Source: Leptolinea tardivitalis
Lineage (GTDB): Bacteria; Chloroflexota; Anaerolineae; Anaerolineales; Anaerolineaceae
DNA: 64,000 nucleotides
Direction of reading: 5' to 3'
NCBI RefSeq assembly: GCF_001050275.1
Contig: NZ_BBYA01000010.1
Coordinates: forward strand, 372,001 to 436,000
This document shows positions 27,064 through 35,125 of this stretch, one piece after another. Under the pieces are notes generated by a model that saw only the letters and a program-made list of their open reading frames with translations, was not told where the DNA came from and ran no database searches. The position numbers were made by a program, and so were the translations under genes. Position 1 is the first letter of the stretch; each line of letters starts with the position of its first letter.

Positions 27064-27213
27064 ATACCGCAAGGCTCCAAGTCAGTAAAAATAAAACGAT
27101 CCCAAAGAGCGCGCCAGTTTATTTCCAAAATAGACTGGTGCACCTTTGAGACCGTTGAGTAATACATCAACGCTGCGGGCTGAGTGCTCCGCCCGGTAGT
27201 TCTTAGAAGGTTA

Positions 27214-28278
27214 TTATCCCATAAATTCTTCCATGTTGGCAAGGAGAGAATCGACATCACTCATGGTGATTTCTCCCATATGGGCAATCCGGAAGGTCTT
27301 GTCCTTCAGATCACCATATCCATTGGCTATCCGCATTCCTTTGGTGAGAAGGAATTTATTCAAAGCAGCAATATCCAATCCTTTGGTGTTTTTGATCGTG
27401 GATACTGTTTTCGAACGGTATGGTTCAGGAGCCAACGGATCCATTCCGTGAGCCACAGCCCAATTCTGGGTGCGTTTTGCCATGGCGGCATGCCGCGCAA
27501 AACGGTTGTCAAGGCCTTCTTCCAGAATACGGTCAAGTTGAACATCAAGGGCAAAAATCAAGGGCATCACCGGGGTCATGGGGGTGGAATCCTTGAGACG
27601 GTGCTTTTCCATGAGGACCAGGTCAAAATACCAACCACGATTGGCAACCGTTTCAGCCTTTTTCATAGCCCGGTCAGATGCAGCAGCCAGAGAAAGACCT
27701 GGCGGCAGAGCCAGGCATTTCTGAGAAGATGTCAGCAGGAAATCAATCCCCCAGGCATCCATTTCGATCTTGGTACCGCCCAATGATGAAACTGCATCCA
27801 CCAGAATCAAGGTATCGGGAGATAATTCATGCACAACTTTAGCCAACTCTTTCACCGGATTTTCAACACCGGTGGAAGTCTCATTGTGAACAATGGTTAC
27901 GGCTTCGTATGATTTCTTCTTAATGGCATCGGCCAGCATTTCCGGTGTGATAGCCTGTCCCCAGGGGACTTCCAGCCGGTCTGCTTTTTTACCATTGGCA
28001 ATGGCACATTTATTCCAGCGATCCGCGAAAGCGCCGTTAACACAGGAGAGAACCTGTTCCTGAACAAAGTTACGAACGCCGGCTTCCTGCATCCCCGAAC
28101 CGGAGGAAGTACCTTGAAATACCCGGTACTGTGTATAGAATAACTTTTGGGCCTTTTCCGCTGTACGGCGGAAGATCTCTTCGAAATCCTTGCTGCGGTG
28201 CGGCATCATTGGCTTGGCCTGCGCAGCGAGGACTACCGGAGCGACATCAACGGGTCCAGGAACAAACATTGGTGACAT
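27214..28278 (-). CDS. Class V pyridoxal-phosphate aminotransferase
   Basis: A 354-residue class V aminotransferase, closest in pattern to the serine-pyruvate/alanine-glyoxylate group: opening PGPVDVAPVVL and PMMPHRSKDFEEIF. The PLP lysine is K187 in TSSQKCLALPPGLS, and D161 in LVDAVSSLGG contacts the cofactor ring. The segment VFQGTSSGSGMQEAGVRN binds the phosphate. Such enzymes move amino groups between serine, alanine or aspartate and glyoxylate or pyruvate; the actual pair is unknown. The ATG follows AAAGGAGAG. A small membrane-protein gene lies 27 bases upstream and a sortase gene before that, so the three minus-strand genes may share a transcript. Confidence 0.9.
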   Translation of the reverse strand: MSPMFVPGPVDVAPVVLAAQAKPMMPHRSKDFEEIFRRTAEKAQKLFYTQYRVFQGTSSGSGMQEAGVRNFVQEQVLSCVNGAFADRWNKCAIANGKKADRLEVPWGQAITPEMLADAIKKKSYEAVTIVHNETSTGVENPVKELAKVVHELSPDTLILVDAVSSLGGTKIEMDAWGIDFLLTSSQKCLALPPGLSLAAASDRAMKKAETVANRGWYFDLVLMEKHRLKDSTPMTPVMPLIFALDVQLDRILEEGLDNRFARHAAMAKRTQNWAVAHGMDPLAPEPYRSKTVSTIKNTKGLDIAALNKFLLTKGMRIANGYGDLKDKTFRIAHMGEITMSDVDSLLANMEEFMG

Positions 28279-28305
28279 AAGACTCTCCTTTTAATTTGGC
28301 GTGGA

Positions 28306-28503
28306 TTAACGGAGGAAAAACGTCAAAGCAATCAGAATCCCGAGGAATAGGATCACTTGAAGACCCATATTCTTCAAGTCATTTTTTACATAGGTATAAT
28401 CTGGGTTGAATTCAGTTCCCGGTCGTGAAAATCCACCGGCTGGGTGAGATGTTGCGGCGCTCGGTGTAGTGAAGGAAACTTGTCGTTTTTGTTTTTTAGC
28501 CAT
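28306..28503 (-). CDS. Small C-terminally anchored membrane protein, unknown function
   Basis: A 65-residue protein with a basic, Ser/Pro-rich N-terminal half (MAKKQKRQVSF...) and one membrane helix at the very C-terminus (MGLQVILFLGILIALTFFL). It has no signal peptide, so it should sit with its N-terminus in the cytoplasm. It lies between the sortase and aminotransferase genes, 20 bases after the sortase stop. I recognise no family. It is supported as a real gene by a clean membrane segment and its position in a tight minus-strand run. Confidence 0.6.
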   Translation of the reverse strand: MAKKQKRQVSFTTPSAATSHPAGGFSRPGTEFNPDYTYVKNDLKNMGLQVILFLGILIALTFFLR

Positions 28504-28523
28504 GGGGGTCTATCCTGAATAAA

Positions 28524-29423
28524 TTAAGAATTTTTCAAAACCGCAGTGATGACTATCCGGCGGTTATCAACCATATAAGGGTAACACGAAATTAGCGTTA
28601 CAACAGAATCTGTTGTAGGAGACATAACCTCAACCTGAGCTGGCAGGACGATCCGGCTCTGGTTAATGACATAGGTATACGTACGCAGGTTTGTGAACAA
28701 CACAATCGTATCACCAGTTTTTAACTTGTCTAGATCACGGAAAATTTCTCCGAAAACATCATTATGGGCAGAAAGGACCACATTACCGCCCTCTCCGGGG
28801 TTGGGTGTTCCGGCATGCTGGCCTACCCCTTTTTTCAGTTGTTCCCATCCATCACCCTGAATAACAGGAGCATCCACATTAATTGCCGGAATCTGAATTC
28901 GAACTGCCTGTTCGGGGCTGGCGGTTGGCAGCGGAATGGCTGCCATTGATTGCACCAGTGGACGCAAATGGGCAGGGATTTCTTCTTCATTCGGCTGCAC
29001 ACCTCCCGGAGCATTGGGTGGTGTATGGCCGGAGGGCAGTACCACAGCCTGAATAATGGCCGTGGGAGCCAGAGTGGGTTGAACCAGAGAAGAGGCTACT
29101 TCCTTATTAAGGTTACGCAAAATGGAGACACCGTTGAGGAGAACAAAAACCAGACCGATGACCGCCACGATCTCGATTCCTACCAACAGGCGGTCTATCC
29201 AAATTTTCCGTTTGGAAGGAACCGCCGCCGGTTCTTTAACTTCGCCTGGTTCATTCAGAATGCGGCCCGGTTTAAAACCGCTCTCTACCACTGTTCCGGT
29301 CACAATACGGCCTGTTCGACGATAATACGCCAGGCGTTCACGCCGTATTTTCATACGTTTTTCCGCCAGAAGCGATTGCAATTCTTCCAGCGTGTATTGA
29401 TCAACCGGATGGTTATGTTCCAC
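28524..29423 (-). CDS. Sortase (class D/E-like) with cytoplasmic N-terminal extension
   Basis: A 299-residue transpeptidase. It has a charged N-terminal helical region (about 73 residues, basic and Tyr/Arg-rich), one membrane helix at about 75-102, a Pro-rich linker, and a sortase fold from about residue 165. Catalytic residues are H220 in VLSAHNDVFGEIF, C280 in TLISCYPY and R289 in NRRIVITA. Sortases cleave LPxTG-type motifs and join the protein to the cell surface. The start is a GTG preceded by GGGG. The gene is far from the DUF11 protein, which carries its own sortase domain, so this one could serve other substrates. No LPxTG protein is encoded next to it. Confidence 0.9.
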   Translation of the reverse strand: MEHNHPVDQYTLEELQSLLAEKRMKIRRERLAYYRRTGRIVTGTVVESGFKPGRILNEPGEVKEPAAVPSKRKIWIDRLLVGIEIVAVIGLVFVLLNGVSILRNLNKEVASSLVQPTLAPTAIIQAVVLPSGHTPPNAPGGVQPNEEEIPAHLRPLVQSMAAIPLPTASPEQAVRIQIPAINVDAPVIQGDGWEQLKKGVGQHAGTPNPGEGGNVVLSAHNDVFGEIFRDLDKLKTGDTIVLFTNLRTYTYVINQSRIVLPAQVEVMSPTTDSVVTLISCYPYMVDNRRIVITAVLKNS

Positions 29424-29697
29424 TCATACCCCGTTTCAAGTCAGACTTGTTTTTCGGTCAAAATTATACATCATCCATGTTCCTCACTCAGAGTCAGACC
29501 GGACTCACGTTTGAGTCATCAAATATCATGAAGTATCATGTAATGGGAATTTTCACATAACCCATTCAACCATATTCTGGATATGCAGTTCTCAAAACAT
29601 TCGTATAATGATGATGATTTGTTAAAAATTTTGAACTTTCGGCAATATTCAGGTCCGAAAGGTGGTCATTATTCTTCGACTATCAATGGAAAACAAA

Positions 29698-30477
29698 ATG
29701 GAAAAAAAGAAAAACTATCTTATCGATATGGACGGCGTTCTGGTGCGAGGACGGACGTTGATTCCAGGGGCAGACACGTTTATTGAAGCACTCAAGAAGC
29801 AGAAACATAAGTTTTTGATTCTTACCAACAATCCCCTGTATACGCAAAGAGATCTGGCGCACCGGCTGAGTTTGATCGGTCTGGAAATCGCCCCCGACCA
29901 AATTTTCACATCAGCCATGGCTACAGCCCGCTTTTTACACAGTCAGAATCCCAACGGAACTGCATTTGCCCTGGGTGAAAGCGGCCTGACTCAGGCACTT
30001 CATGATATGGGATTTGTGTTGACGGATATCAATCCAGATTATGTCGTTCTGGGTGAAGTAAATACATATAACATGGAACAGTTCACCAAAGCTATTCGTC
30101 TGGTCGTTCAGGGAGCGGCATTTATCGCCACCAATCCAGATGCTAATGGGCCTGATGAAGCCGGCGTTGTGCCGGCATGCGGCGCCATGGCCGCCCTCAT
30201 TGAAAAAGCCAGCGGCAGGGCTCCTTTCTTTATTGGTAAACCCAATCCATTGATGATGCGTACAGCCATGAATTATCTGGGTGTCCATTCGGAGAACACC
30301 GTAATGATCGGTGACCGCATGGATACGGATATTGTGGCCGGTGTGATGGCCGGGCTGGAAACCATTCTGGTACTCTCTGGCGTAACCGGAGAACACACCC
30401 TGCACCGTTACCCATATAAACCATCACGAATTGTCAATTCCATTGCAGACTTGCAGCCTGAACGGTGCGAGGAATAG
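29698..30477 (+). CDS. HAD-superfamily IIA phosphatase (NagD-like)
   Basis: A 259-residue HAD-IIA sugar-phosphate or nucleotide phosphatase. Motif I is [10 protein letters not shown] with the nucleophile in DMDGV, motif II is [10 protein letters not shown], and motif III/IV is GKPNPLMMR with [13 protein letters not shown]. The C2 cap lies in the middle of the protein. Members such as NagD dephosphorylate UMP, GMP or sugar phosphates; the substrate here is unknown. The start is uncertain: ATGs at 29686 and 29698 are both weak, and the second is chosen because it leaves the usual short lead into motif I. The gene ends at a strong terminator. Confidence 0.88.
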   Translation: MEKKKNYLIDMDGVLVRGRTLIPGADTFIEALKKQKHKFLILTNNPLYTQRDLAHRLSLIGLEIAPDQIFTSAMATARFLHSQNPNGTAFALGESGLTQALHDMGFVLTDINPDYVVLGEVNTYNMEQFTKAIRLVVQGAAFIATNPDANGPDEAGVVPACGAMAALIEKASGRAPFFIGKPNPLMMRTAMNYLGVHSENTVMIGDRMDTDIVAGVMAGLETILVLSGVTGEHTLHRYPYKPSRIVNSIADLQPERCEE

Positions 30478-30513
30478 TCGGTTTTGCAGTCGCCATGTTC
30501 TACATTATCCCCC

Positions 30514-30541
30514 AAAAACGGCCTCAAGCCGTTTTTTTTTA
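30514..30541 (+). terminator. Rho-independent terminator of the HAD phosphatase
   Basis: AAAAACGGC at 30514-30522 pairs with GCCGTTTTT at 30528-30536 around a 5-base loop, followed by further T residues. Confidence 0.9.
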
Positions 30542-30654
30542 TTTACGATATATTGAAAACATCAATATCTTGATGATTTATCTCATAATACATTTTTGAC
30601 CGATTTACTGAATGTTATAATCGAACCACCTTAATATGAAAAGAGTTACCTGAT

Positions 30655-31371
30655 ATGCTGCAAAACAATCTGTTAAAAACAATCGTTTTCTCATCCCTAT
30701 CACTAATTATGCTGGTGAGTTCCACCGGTTGCTCCGCTATCTCTGCGTTGAATCCACCAACCGCCACTCCAACAGAGGTTCCGCCCACAAGCACGCCGCT
30801 GCCCTCACCAACCCCCATTCCCCCGACCAATACCCCGGAACCTACCAACACACCACTTCCAACAGCCACGCCCATTCCCCCGCTGGCTATTGAAACGGAT
30901 GGTATTAATCCCTTCTGCCTGACCACGAAATACTTCTCCAGCCATGTGGACGGTCCGAACGGCCCGGCTTCGATGCCAGAAAATGCCCAGGCTGGAACAA
31001 TTGACAAGAAAACCGGCACCATTACCTTCACCATCCCGGCTGTTTCCTGTACATTTGTCGTGCGTTTCAACCAGCCAGCCCCGACCGGACTCAAACTGCA
31101 GATCTGGGATGCCCGACCGCAAGAACCATTTATCGAATATGACATGGTGGCAAATCCGAGCAACCCGAATGAAGCTTATGCTGTTGTTACCCACACCATG
31201 GTCATCAATCCTCCAAAATGGTGGATGGACTATATCCTGACGGTTGTTACAGCCGACGGAAAAGAACTTCTTAAGAGTCCCCTGCATGTTCAAAAACCCC
31301 TTCCGAAGAAATGCTGGGATGGTTCGTATCCCAACCCTGTAACCCTTTTCTGCCCCATCCAGGATTCATAA
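30655..31371 (+). CDS. Lipoprotein with Thr/Pro-rich stalk
   Basis: A 238-residue exported lipoprotein. The signal peptide ends in the lipobox LVSSTGC. A stalk of about 45 residues consists of TPT, PTNTPEP and PLPTATPIPP units, a composition common in Chloroflexota surface proteins. The folded domain of about 155 residues contains FCLTTKYFSSHVDG, FVVRFNQPAPTGLKLQIWD and KCWDGSYPNPVTLFCP, with four cysteines that could form disulfides. I do not recognise a family. The gene is followed after 15 bases by a CDF transporter gene and probably shares its transcript; a metal-related role is conceivable but not shown. Confidence 0.75.
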   Translation: MLQNNLLKTIVFSSLSLIMLVSSTGCSAISALNPPTATPTEVPPTSTPLPSPTPIPPTNTPEPTNTPLPTATPIPPLAIETDGINPFCLTTKYFSSHVDGPNGPASMPENAQAGTIDKKTGTITFTIPAVSCTFVVRFNQPAPTGLKLQIWDARPQEPFIEYDMVANPSNPNEAYAVVTHTMVINPPKWWMDYILTVVTADGKELLKSPLHVQKPLPKKCWDGSYPNPVTLFCPIQDS

Positions 31372-31386
31372 AAAAGGTCTATCCAT

Positions 31387-32322
31387 ATGCCCTCTCACGA
31401 AGATACAAAGCTGGAAGGCCGCTACCTCTATTCAATCCTGATCACCAGTGTAGTTCTGATTGCTGAAGTTGCCGGTGGAATCTGGACTGGCAGTCTGGCG
31501 CTTCTTTCTGATAGCGCCCATGTTTTCACCGATATTCTGGCACTGGTGATCAGCTATGCCGCTTTCAGGCTGGCCAGGAAACCCAGTGATGACAACCACA
31601 CCTATGGCTATCACCGGGTGGAAGTATTTGCCGCCCTGTTTAATGGTATTTCATTGGCCGTCATATGCATTGGAATCTGGTGGGAAGCCATTCAACGTTT
31701 CCTTACACCCAATAAGATCATGGGCATCCCCATGCTCATTATTGCGGTGATCGGTCTGGTTGCCAATGTACTGGTCGCCCTGGTTCTCAAAACCGACCAT
31801 CATGACGACCACGATCATGACCACGGCGCCCATGGAAAAGAAGATTTGAACCTGCACAGCGCCTACCTGCATGTCATCGGTGATGCCCTATCATCCATAG
31901 GTGTTATCCTCGCTGGTTTTGCTATATGGCTGACAGGTGCCGTTTGGATTGATCCGCTGATCAGTATCTTGATTGGCATCATGATCGCGGTGAGCAGCTA
32001 TCGGGTGTTGCGCCGCGCCGTCCACATTCTCCTTGAGGGAACGCCGGAAGAAATTTCCATTCCCGAAATTGCATCCGCCATCAGCAAAATAGATGGAGTT
32101 GCCGACGTTCATGATCTGCACATCTGGAATATTTGCTCCGGGCACATCTCGCTCAGCACACATGTTTCCTTAACGCCGGAATGCTGCGATAAACAATCAG
32201 GCATTTTGGAACAGATTCGCACATTATTGCTCGATCAGTTTTCTGTTGAACATGTAACCATTCAAATAGAATCTGAGAATTGCGGACAGGGCAACCGTAT
32301 TGTTCCCAGACCGGCTGCCTGA
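31387..32322 (+). CDS. Zinc-type CDF exporter with His-rich loop
   Basis: A 311-residue CDF transporter of the CzcD/ZitB type, exporting Zn2+ and perhaps Co2+ or Cd2+ from the cytoplasm. Helix 2 carries LLSDSAHVFTDILAL and helix 5 YLHVIGDALSSIGVIL, giving the zinc-type Asp/His site. The cytoplasmic loop between helices 4 and 5 is His/Asp-rich (DHHDDHDHDHGAHGKED), typical of zinc carriers. The C-terminal domain contains VADVHDLHIWNICSG, and two adjacent cysteines (PECCDK) lie near the end. AAGGT precedes the ATG. It sits between a lipoprotein gene and a solute-binding lipoprotein gene, all on the plus strand with short gaps. Confidence 0.93.
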   Translation: MPSHEDTKLEGRYLYSILITSVVLIAEVAGGIWTGSLALLSDSAHVFTDILALVISYAAFRLARKPSDDNHTYGYHRVEVFAALFNGISLAVICIGIWWEAIQRFLTPNKIMGIPMLIIAVIGLVANVLVALVLKTDHHDDHDHDHGAHGKEDLNLHSAYLHVIGDALSSIGVILAGFAIWLTGAVWIDPLISILIGIMIAVSSYRVLRRAVHILLEGTPEEISIPEIASAISKIDGVADVHDLHIWNICSGHISLSTHVSLTPECCDKQSGILEQIRTLLLDQFSVEHVTIQIESENCGQGNRIVPRPAA

Positions 32323-32327
32323 AATCC

Positions 32328-33761
32328 ATGTCATTCCTTCTTCGATACATGAAATTGTCTGTGATTAAATCAATTGCACCGCTATGCGCATTCGTGCTGA
32401 TCTTTTCTGCCTGTTCAGTCTCTCAACCGGTGCCCAGTCAAACACAAACCAATGAAACCGTTACTTCTTCAGGTACTACACAGACCGTAGAATCAGTAAA
32501 AGAAACGGTTACACCAGCTCCATCAGCCACAATTCCGGCAGAGCTGGCCAGTCTTAAAGATACACATATCAAAATCATTCATCCCTGGACGGATGGAGCC
32601 GGTGTTCAGTTCAGCCGGTTGATCGATTCATTCAATCGGGAGAATATCTGGAAAATTCAGATCGAAGAAAGTCACAGCGGCAGTGTAAGCGAAACCGCAC
32701 GAATATTTACTGATAGTATGGAAACCAGCGACCGGCTGGATATGGTGGTAACAACCCCCGAATATCTGGCTGTCTGGAATGATACCGGGTACACAATTGA
32801 TCTGACAGATTTTATGGAGAATCCGGAATGGGGAATGCCGGAAAAAGAAAAAAAAGCCTTCCTTCCCGCTGTCTGGAATACTCAGATTCGAAAAGACCGT
32901 CTGATCGGTATTCCTGTGCAGGTTAATCTGCAATTCCTGGTATACAACCAGACGTGGGCCAAAGAACTTGGGTTTGACAAGGCTCCTGAAACTCAGGATG
33001 ATTTATTAAAGCAACTTTGTGAAGCCGCCCATGCCAACAATTTTGATACGGTGAAAGAAAATGATGGTACCGGCGGGTGGATCATCAACTCTTCATCGCC
33101 GGTGCTCCTATCGTGGATCAATGCATTTGGGGGAAGCAAAGCCTGGGCAGATGATCAGGTGACTATCAATCAGGATGAAACAGGGGAAGCTTTCTCGTAC
33201 CTGCGCCAATTGACGGAAAAAGGCTGTGCCTGGAACAGCCGTGTGGCTTCACCCTTCACCTACTTTGCCGGTCGACAGGCTTTAGTCATTTCAGCCACCC
33301 TGCCTGACCTGCTTGAACTCGAAGAGACCATGTCTTTTGCCAAAAACAAAGATGAATGGATCATCCTTCCCTATCCGGGAAGCGAAAAACCGGCACCGGT
33401 TTTAATGTCTGGTTTGTCCATTGGAGTTGCCAAAACCCGGCCGGTCAATGAACTGGCAGCCTGGTTATTTCTGCGCTGGTTGACACAACCCCGCAATCAA
33501 GCCATTCTGGCTGAAGCAGCCGGATCAATTCCCCCATCCACATCAACCATCGACTTGATGAAAACCTTCAGTGAAAAACACGTCTGGTGGAAAACTGCCA
33601 CTGAGCTGACTCCTTCAGGCGTCATGCTGCCGGCACTACCCGCCTGGCAAAAAGTGCGTCCGGTATTAGAGGATGGATTCTGGCAAATGCTCCAACCCAC
33701 CCCCATACCTGTACCAACCCTTATGGAACAGATCGACCAGACCATCAAATCTGTTCCGTAG
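32328..33761 (+). CDS. Extracellular solute-binding lipoprotein, family 1, without adjacent permeases
   Basis: A 477-residue binding protein of the MalE-type cluster. The signal peptide ends in a lipobox (VLIFSACS), then a Ser/Thr-rich spacer, then the binding fold starting at HIKIIHPWTDG, with FSRLIDSFNRE, the LDMVVTTPEYLAVW region and GIPVQVNLQFLVYNQTWA. The late part (LSIGVAKTRPVNELAAWLFLRWLTQPRNQ) is typical of sugar-binding proteins. No permease or ATPase gene lies nearby, so it either works with a transporter encoded elsewhere or has another surface role. The start is uncertain: ATG at 32328, five bases after the CDF stop, or ATG at 32349; neither has a strong ribosome site. Confidence 0.85.
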   Translation: MSFLLRYMKLSVIKSIAPLCAFVLIFSACSVSQPVPSQTQTNETVTSSGTTQTVESVKETVTPAPSATIPAELASLKDTHIKIIHPWTDGAGVQFSRLIDSFNRENIWKIQIEESHSGSVSETARIFTDSMETSDRLDMVVTTPEYLAVWNDTGYTIDLTDFMENPEWGMPEKEKKAFLPAVWNTQIRKDRLIGIPVQVNLQFLVYNQTWAKELGFDKAPETQDDLLKQLCEAAHANNFDTVKENDGTGGWIINSSSPVLLSWINAFGGSKAWADDQVTINQDETGEAFSYLRQLTEKGCAWNSRVASPFTYFAGRQALVISATLPDLLELEETMSFAKNKDEWIILPYPGSEKPAPVLMSGLSIGVAKTRPVNELAAWLFLRWLTQPRNQAILAEAAGSIPPSTSTIDLMKTFSEKHVWWKTATELTPSGVMLPALPAWQKVRPVLEDGFWQMLQPTPIPVPTLMEQIDQTIKSVP

Positions 33762-33765
33762 TTGT

Positions 33766-34194
33766 ATGACAGAATACATGATCTACACAGATGGAGCCTG
33801 CGAACCCAATCCCGGTCCAGGCGGTTGGTCTGTTGTATTCATAGAGAATGGCGTAAAAAAGAAAGTCATAAGCGGCGGAGAGCGGTCAACCACCAACAAT
33901 CGAATGGAATTAACCGCAGCGCTTCGTGCCATGGAAAATCTTCCCACTGGGGCTCATGCCGTCATTTTTACCGATTCTCGCTATGTAAAGATGGGAATCA
34001 CCACCTGGCTGCCGGATTGGGTCAGCCGCGGATGGAAACGGGCTGGCGGAAAACTGGCCAATGAAGACCTGTGGAAGGCATTGCATCGGCAAACTTTGCG
34101 GGTTCATGTCAGTTGGCGGTGGGTTCGTGGACACGCCGGTTCAGCCATGAATGAACTGGCTGACAGGGAAGCCCGAAAAGCAATTCCAGGATAA
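33766..34194 (+). CDS. rnhA: Ribonuclease HI
   Basis: A 142-residue RNase HI, which cuts the RNA strand of RNA-DNA hybrids. The four catalytic acidic residues are present: D9 in IYTDGACEPNPGPGGW, E48 in TNNRMEL, D70 in FTDSRYV and D133 in NELADREA. The catalytic-loop histidine H123 is in WVRGHAGS. The basic handle region (VSRGWKRAGGKLANEDLW) is present. Length is normal for the E. coli type. The ATG at 33766 is four bases after the preceding stop and gives the usual short N-terminus; a longer in-frame reading overlaps the upstream gene and is not supported. Confidence 0.95.
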   Translation: MTEYMIYTDGACEPNPGPGGWSVVFIENGVKKKVISGGERSTTNNRMELTAALRAMENLPTGAHAVIFTDSRYVKMGITTWLPDWVSRGWKRAGGKLANEDLWKALHRQTLRVHVSWRWVRGHAGSAMNELADREARKAIPG

Positions 34195-34213
34195 GGTTTG
34201 AGTGGAGGGAAAA

Positions 34214-34711
34214 ATGGCCAAACCAACATCAAAAGAAGATTTGCTCAAGGAAATTGATACCGAGAGAAAAAAGCTGGAAGATTTTCTGGCTGCCATACCT
34301 GCCGATACGATGACACATAAAAAAGTCGTTGGCGAATGGACCACCAAAGATGTAATCAGTCATTTGATTGCCTGGGAACAGATGGTCATTCTGTGGGTGA
34401 AGAGCGGATACGAAGGCAAGGTTTTTCCTGTTCCGGCAGAGGGTTTCAAATGGAGTGAGCTGCCGGCATTGAATGATAAGATTTTCAGAGACCATAAAGA
34501 TGAGCCGTTGGATGTTGTGGTGATGCAGAAGTTTCACGACTCCCACCGGCAGATAGTCGATCTGTTAAAGTCCCTGCCAGAAAAAGACCTGTTCACGCCG
34601 GGTTTGCAGAAGTGGCAGAACAAGAATATGTTGATCGCCTATTTCAAATCGAGCACTTCGAGCCATTACCTATGGGCACGGAAAGAAATCAGCCGGGGAT
34701 TGAAAGGGTAA
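34214..34711 (+). CDS. ClbS/DfsB (DinB-like) four-helix-bundle protein
   Basis: A 165-residue protein of the ClbS/DfsB family (DUF1706), related to the DinB/YfiT four-helix bundle. Recognisable parts are the opening SKEDLLKEIDTERKKLEDFLAAIP, the GEWTTKDVISHLIAWEQMV segment with a histidine, the FHDSHRQIVDLLKSLPE helix and the SSHYLWARKEI end. Some family members protect cells from DNA-damaging metabolites or act as thiol-dependent enzymes; the role here is unknown. GGAGGG four bases before the ATG fixes the start. It follows rnhA by 19 bases and probably shares its transcript. Confidence 0.82.
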   Translation: MAKPTSKEDLLKEIDTERKKLEDFLAAIPADTMTHKKVVGEWTTKDVISHLIAWEQMVILWVKSGYEGKVFPVPAEGFKWSELPALNDKIFRDHKDEPLDVVVMQKFHDSHRQIVDLLKSLPEKDLFTPGLQKWQNKNMLIAYFKSSTSSHYLWARKEISRGLKG

Positions 34712-34839
34712 GAAAACAATCCATCCGGTTGGGTGCAAGCAGCACAGATTATTATGGATACATCAGATCTGTTTCGCAGGCAGACTACCCGGCTCCGCTT
34801 GCATCTACCGGAGGCCTGGGTTAACCACGGCTCAGGTCA

Positions 34840-34890
34840 AAGCATCCGGAGATATGGTTTTTTTCCATCCATCATCTCGCACCGGATGCT
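34840..34890. other. Nested inverted repeat after the ClbS-like gene
   Basis: AGCATCCGG at 34840-34848 pairs with CCGGATGCT at 34882-34890. Inside, AGAT pairs with ATCT and ATGG with CCAT around a seven-T loop, giving a long imperfect hairpin of about 50 bases. There is no T-run after it on either strand. It may be a transcript-end structure or part of a small RNA. The surrounding 34712-34948 contains no gene. Confidence 0.35.
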
Positions 34891-34948
34891 ATGACCCTGC
34901 AGATGTTAATTTGAAAACTTATCCCTGGGTTTTCGGATAATGAAATAG

Positions 34949-34979
34949 AAAAAAGACCTCCACTTTCGTGAAGGTCTTT
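34949..34979 (-). terminator. Terminator of tRNA-Cys
   Basis: On the minus strand AAAGACCT and AGGTCTTT form a stem with a 12-base loop, followed by a T-run. It begins about two bases after the 3' end of the tRNA. Confidence 0.85.
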
Positions 34980-34980
34980 G

Positions 34981-35051
34981 AGGCGACGAGGGGATTTGAA
35001 CCCCTGATGAGGGTTTTGCAGACCCTTGCCTTGCCACTTGGCCACGTCGCC
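34981..35051 (-). tRNA. tRNA-Cys (anticodon GCA)
   Basis: A 71-base cloverleaf: acceptor GGCGACG with CGTCGCC, anticodon arm GGGTCTGCAAAACCC with anticodon GCA, and T arm AGGGGTTCAAATCCCCT. The discriminator base is U, as expected for tRNA-Cys. CCA is not encoded. Confidence 0.96.
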
Positions 35052-35070
35052 AGAACAACATGCAAGACGC

Positions 35071-35099
35071 ATTTTATCAGGTGAATGTGAGAAACGCAA
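35071..35099 (-). promoter_or_regulatory. Promoter of tRNA-Cys
   Basis: On the minus strand TTGCGT and TAAAAT are separated by 17 bases, about 20 bases upstream of the mature tRNA 5' end. Confidence 0.65.
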
Positions 35100-35125
35100 G
35101 TAAATCTGATTGACCTGCAGCGCAT

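Noticed and set aside
34840-34890. Rho-independent terminator of the ClbS-like gene
   Set aside because: The seven-T run is in the loop, not after the stem, and the loop between the outer arms is too long.
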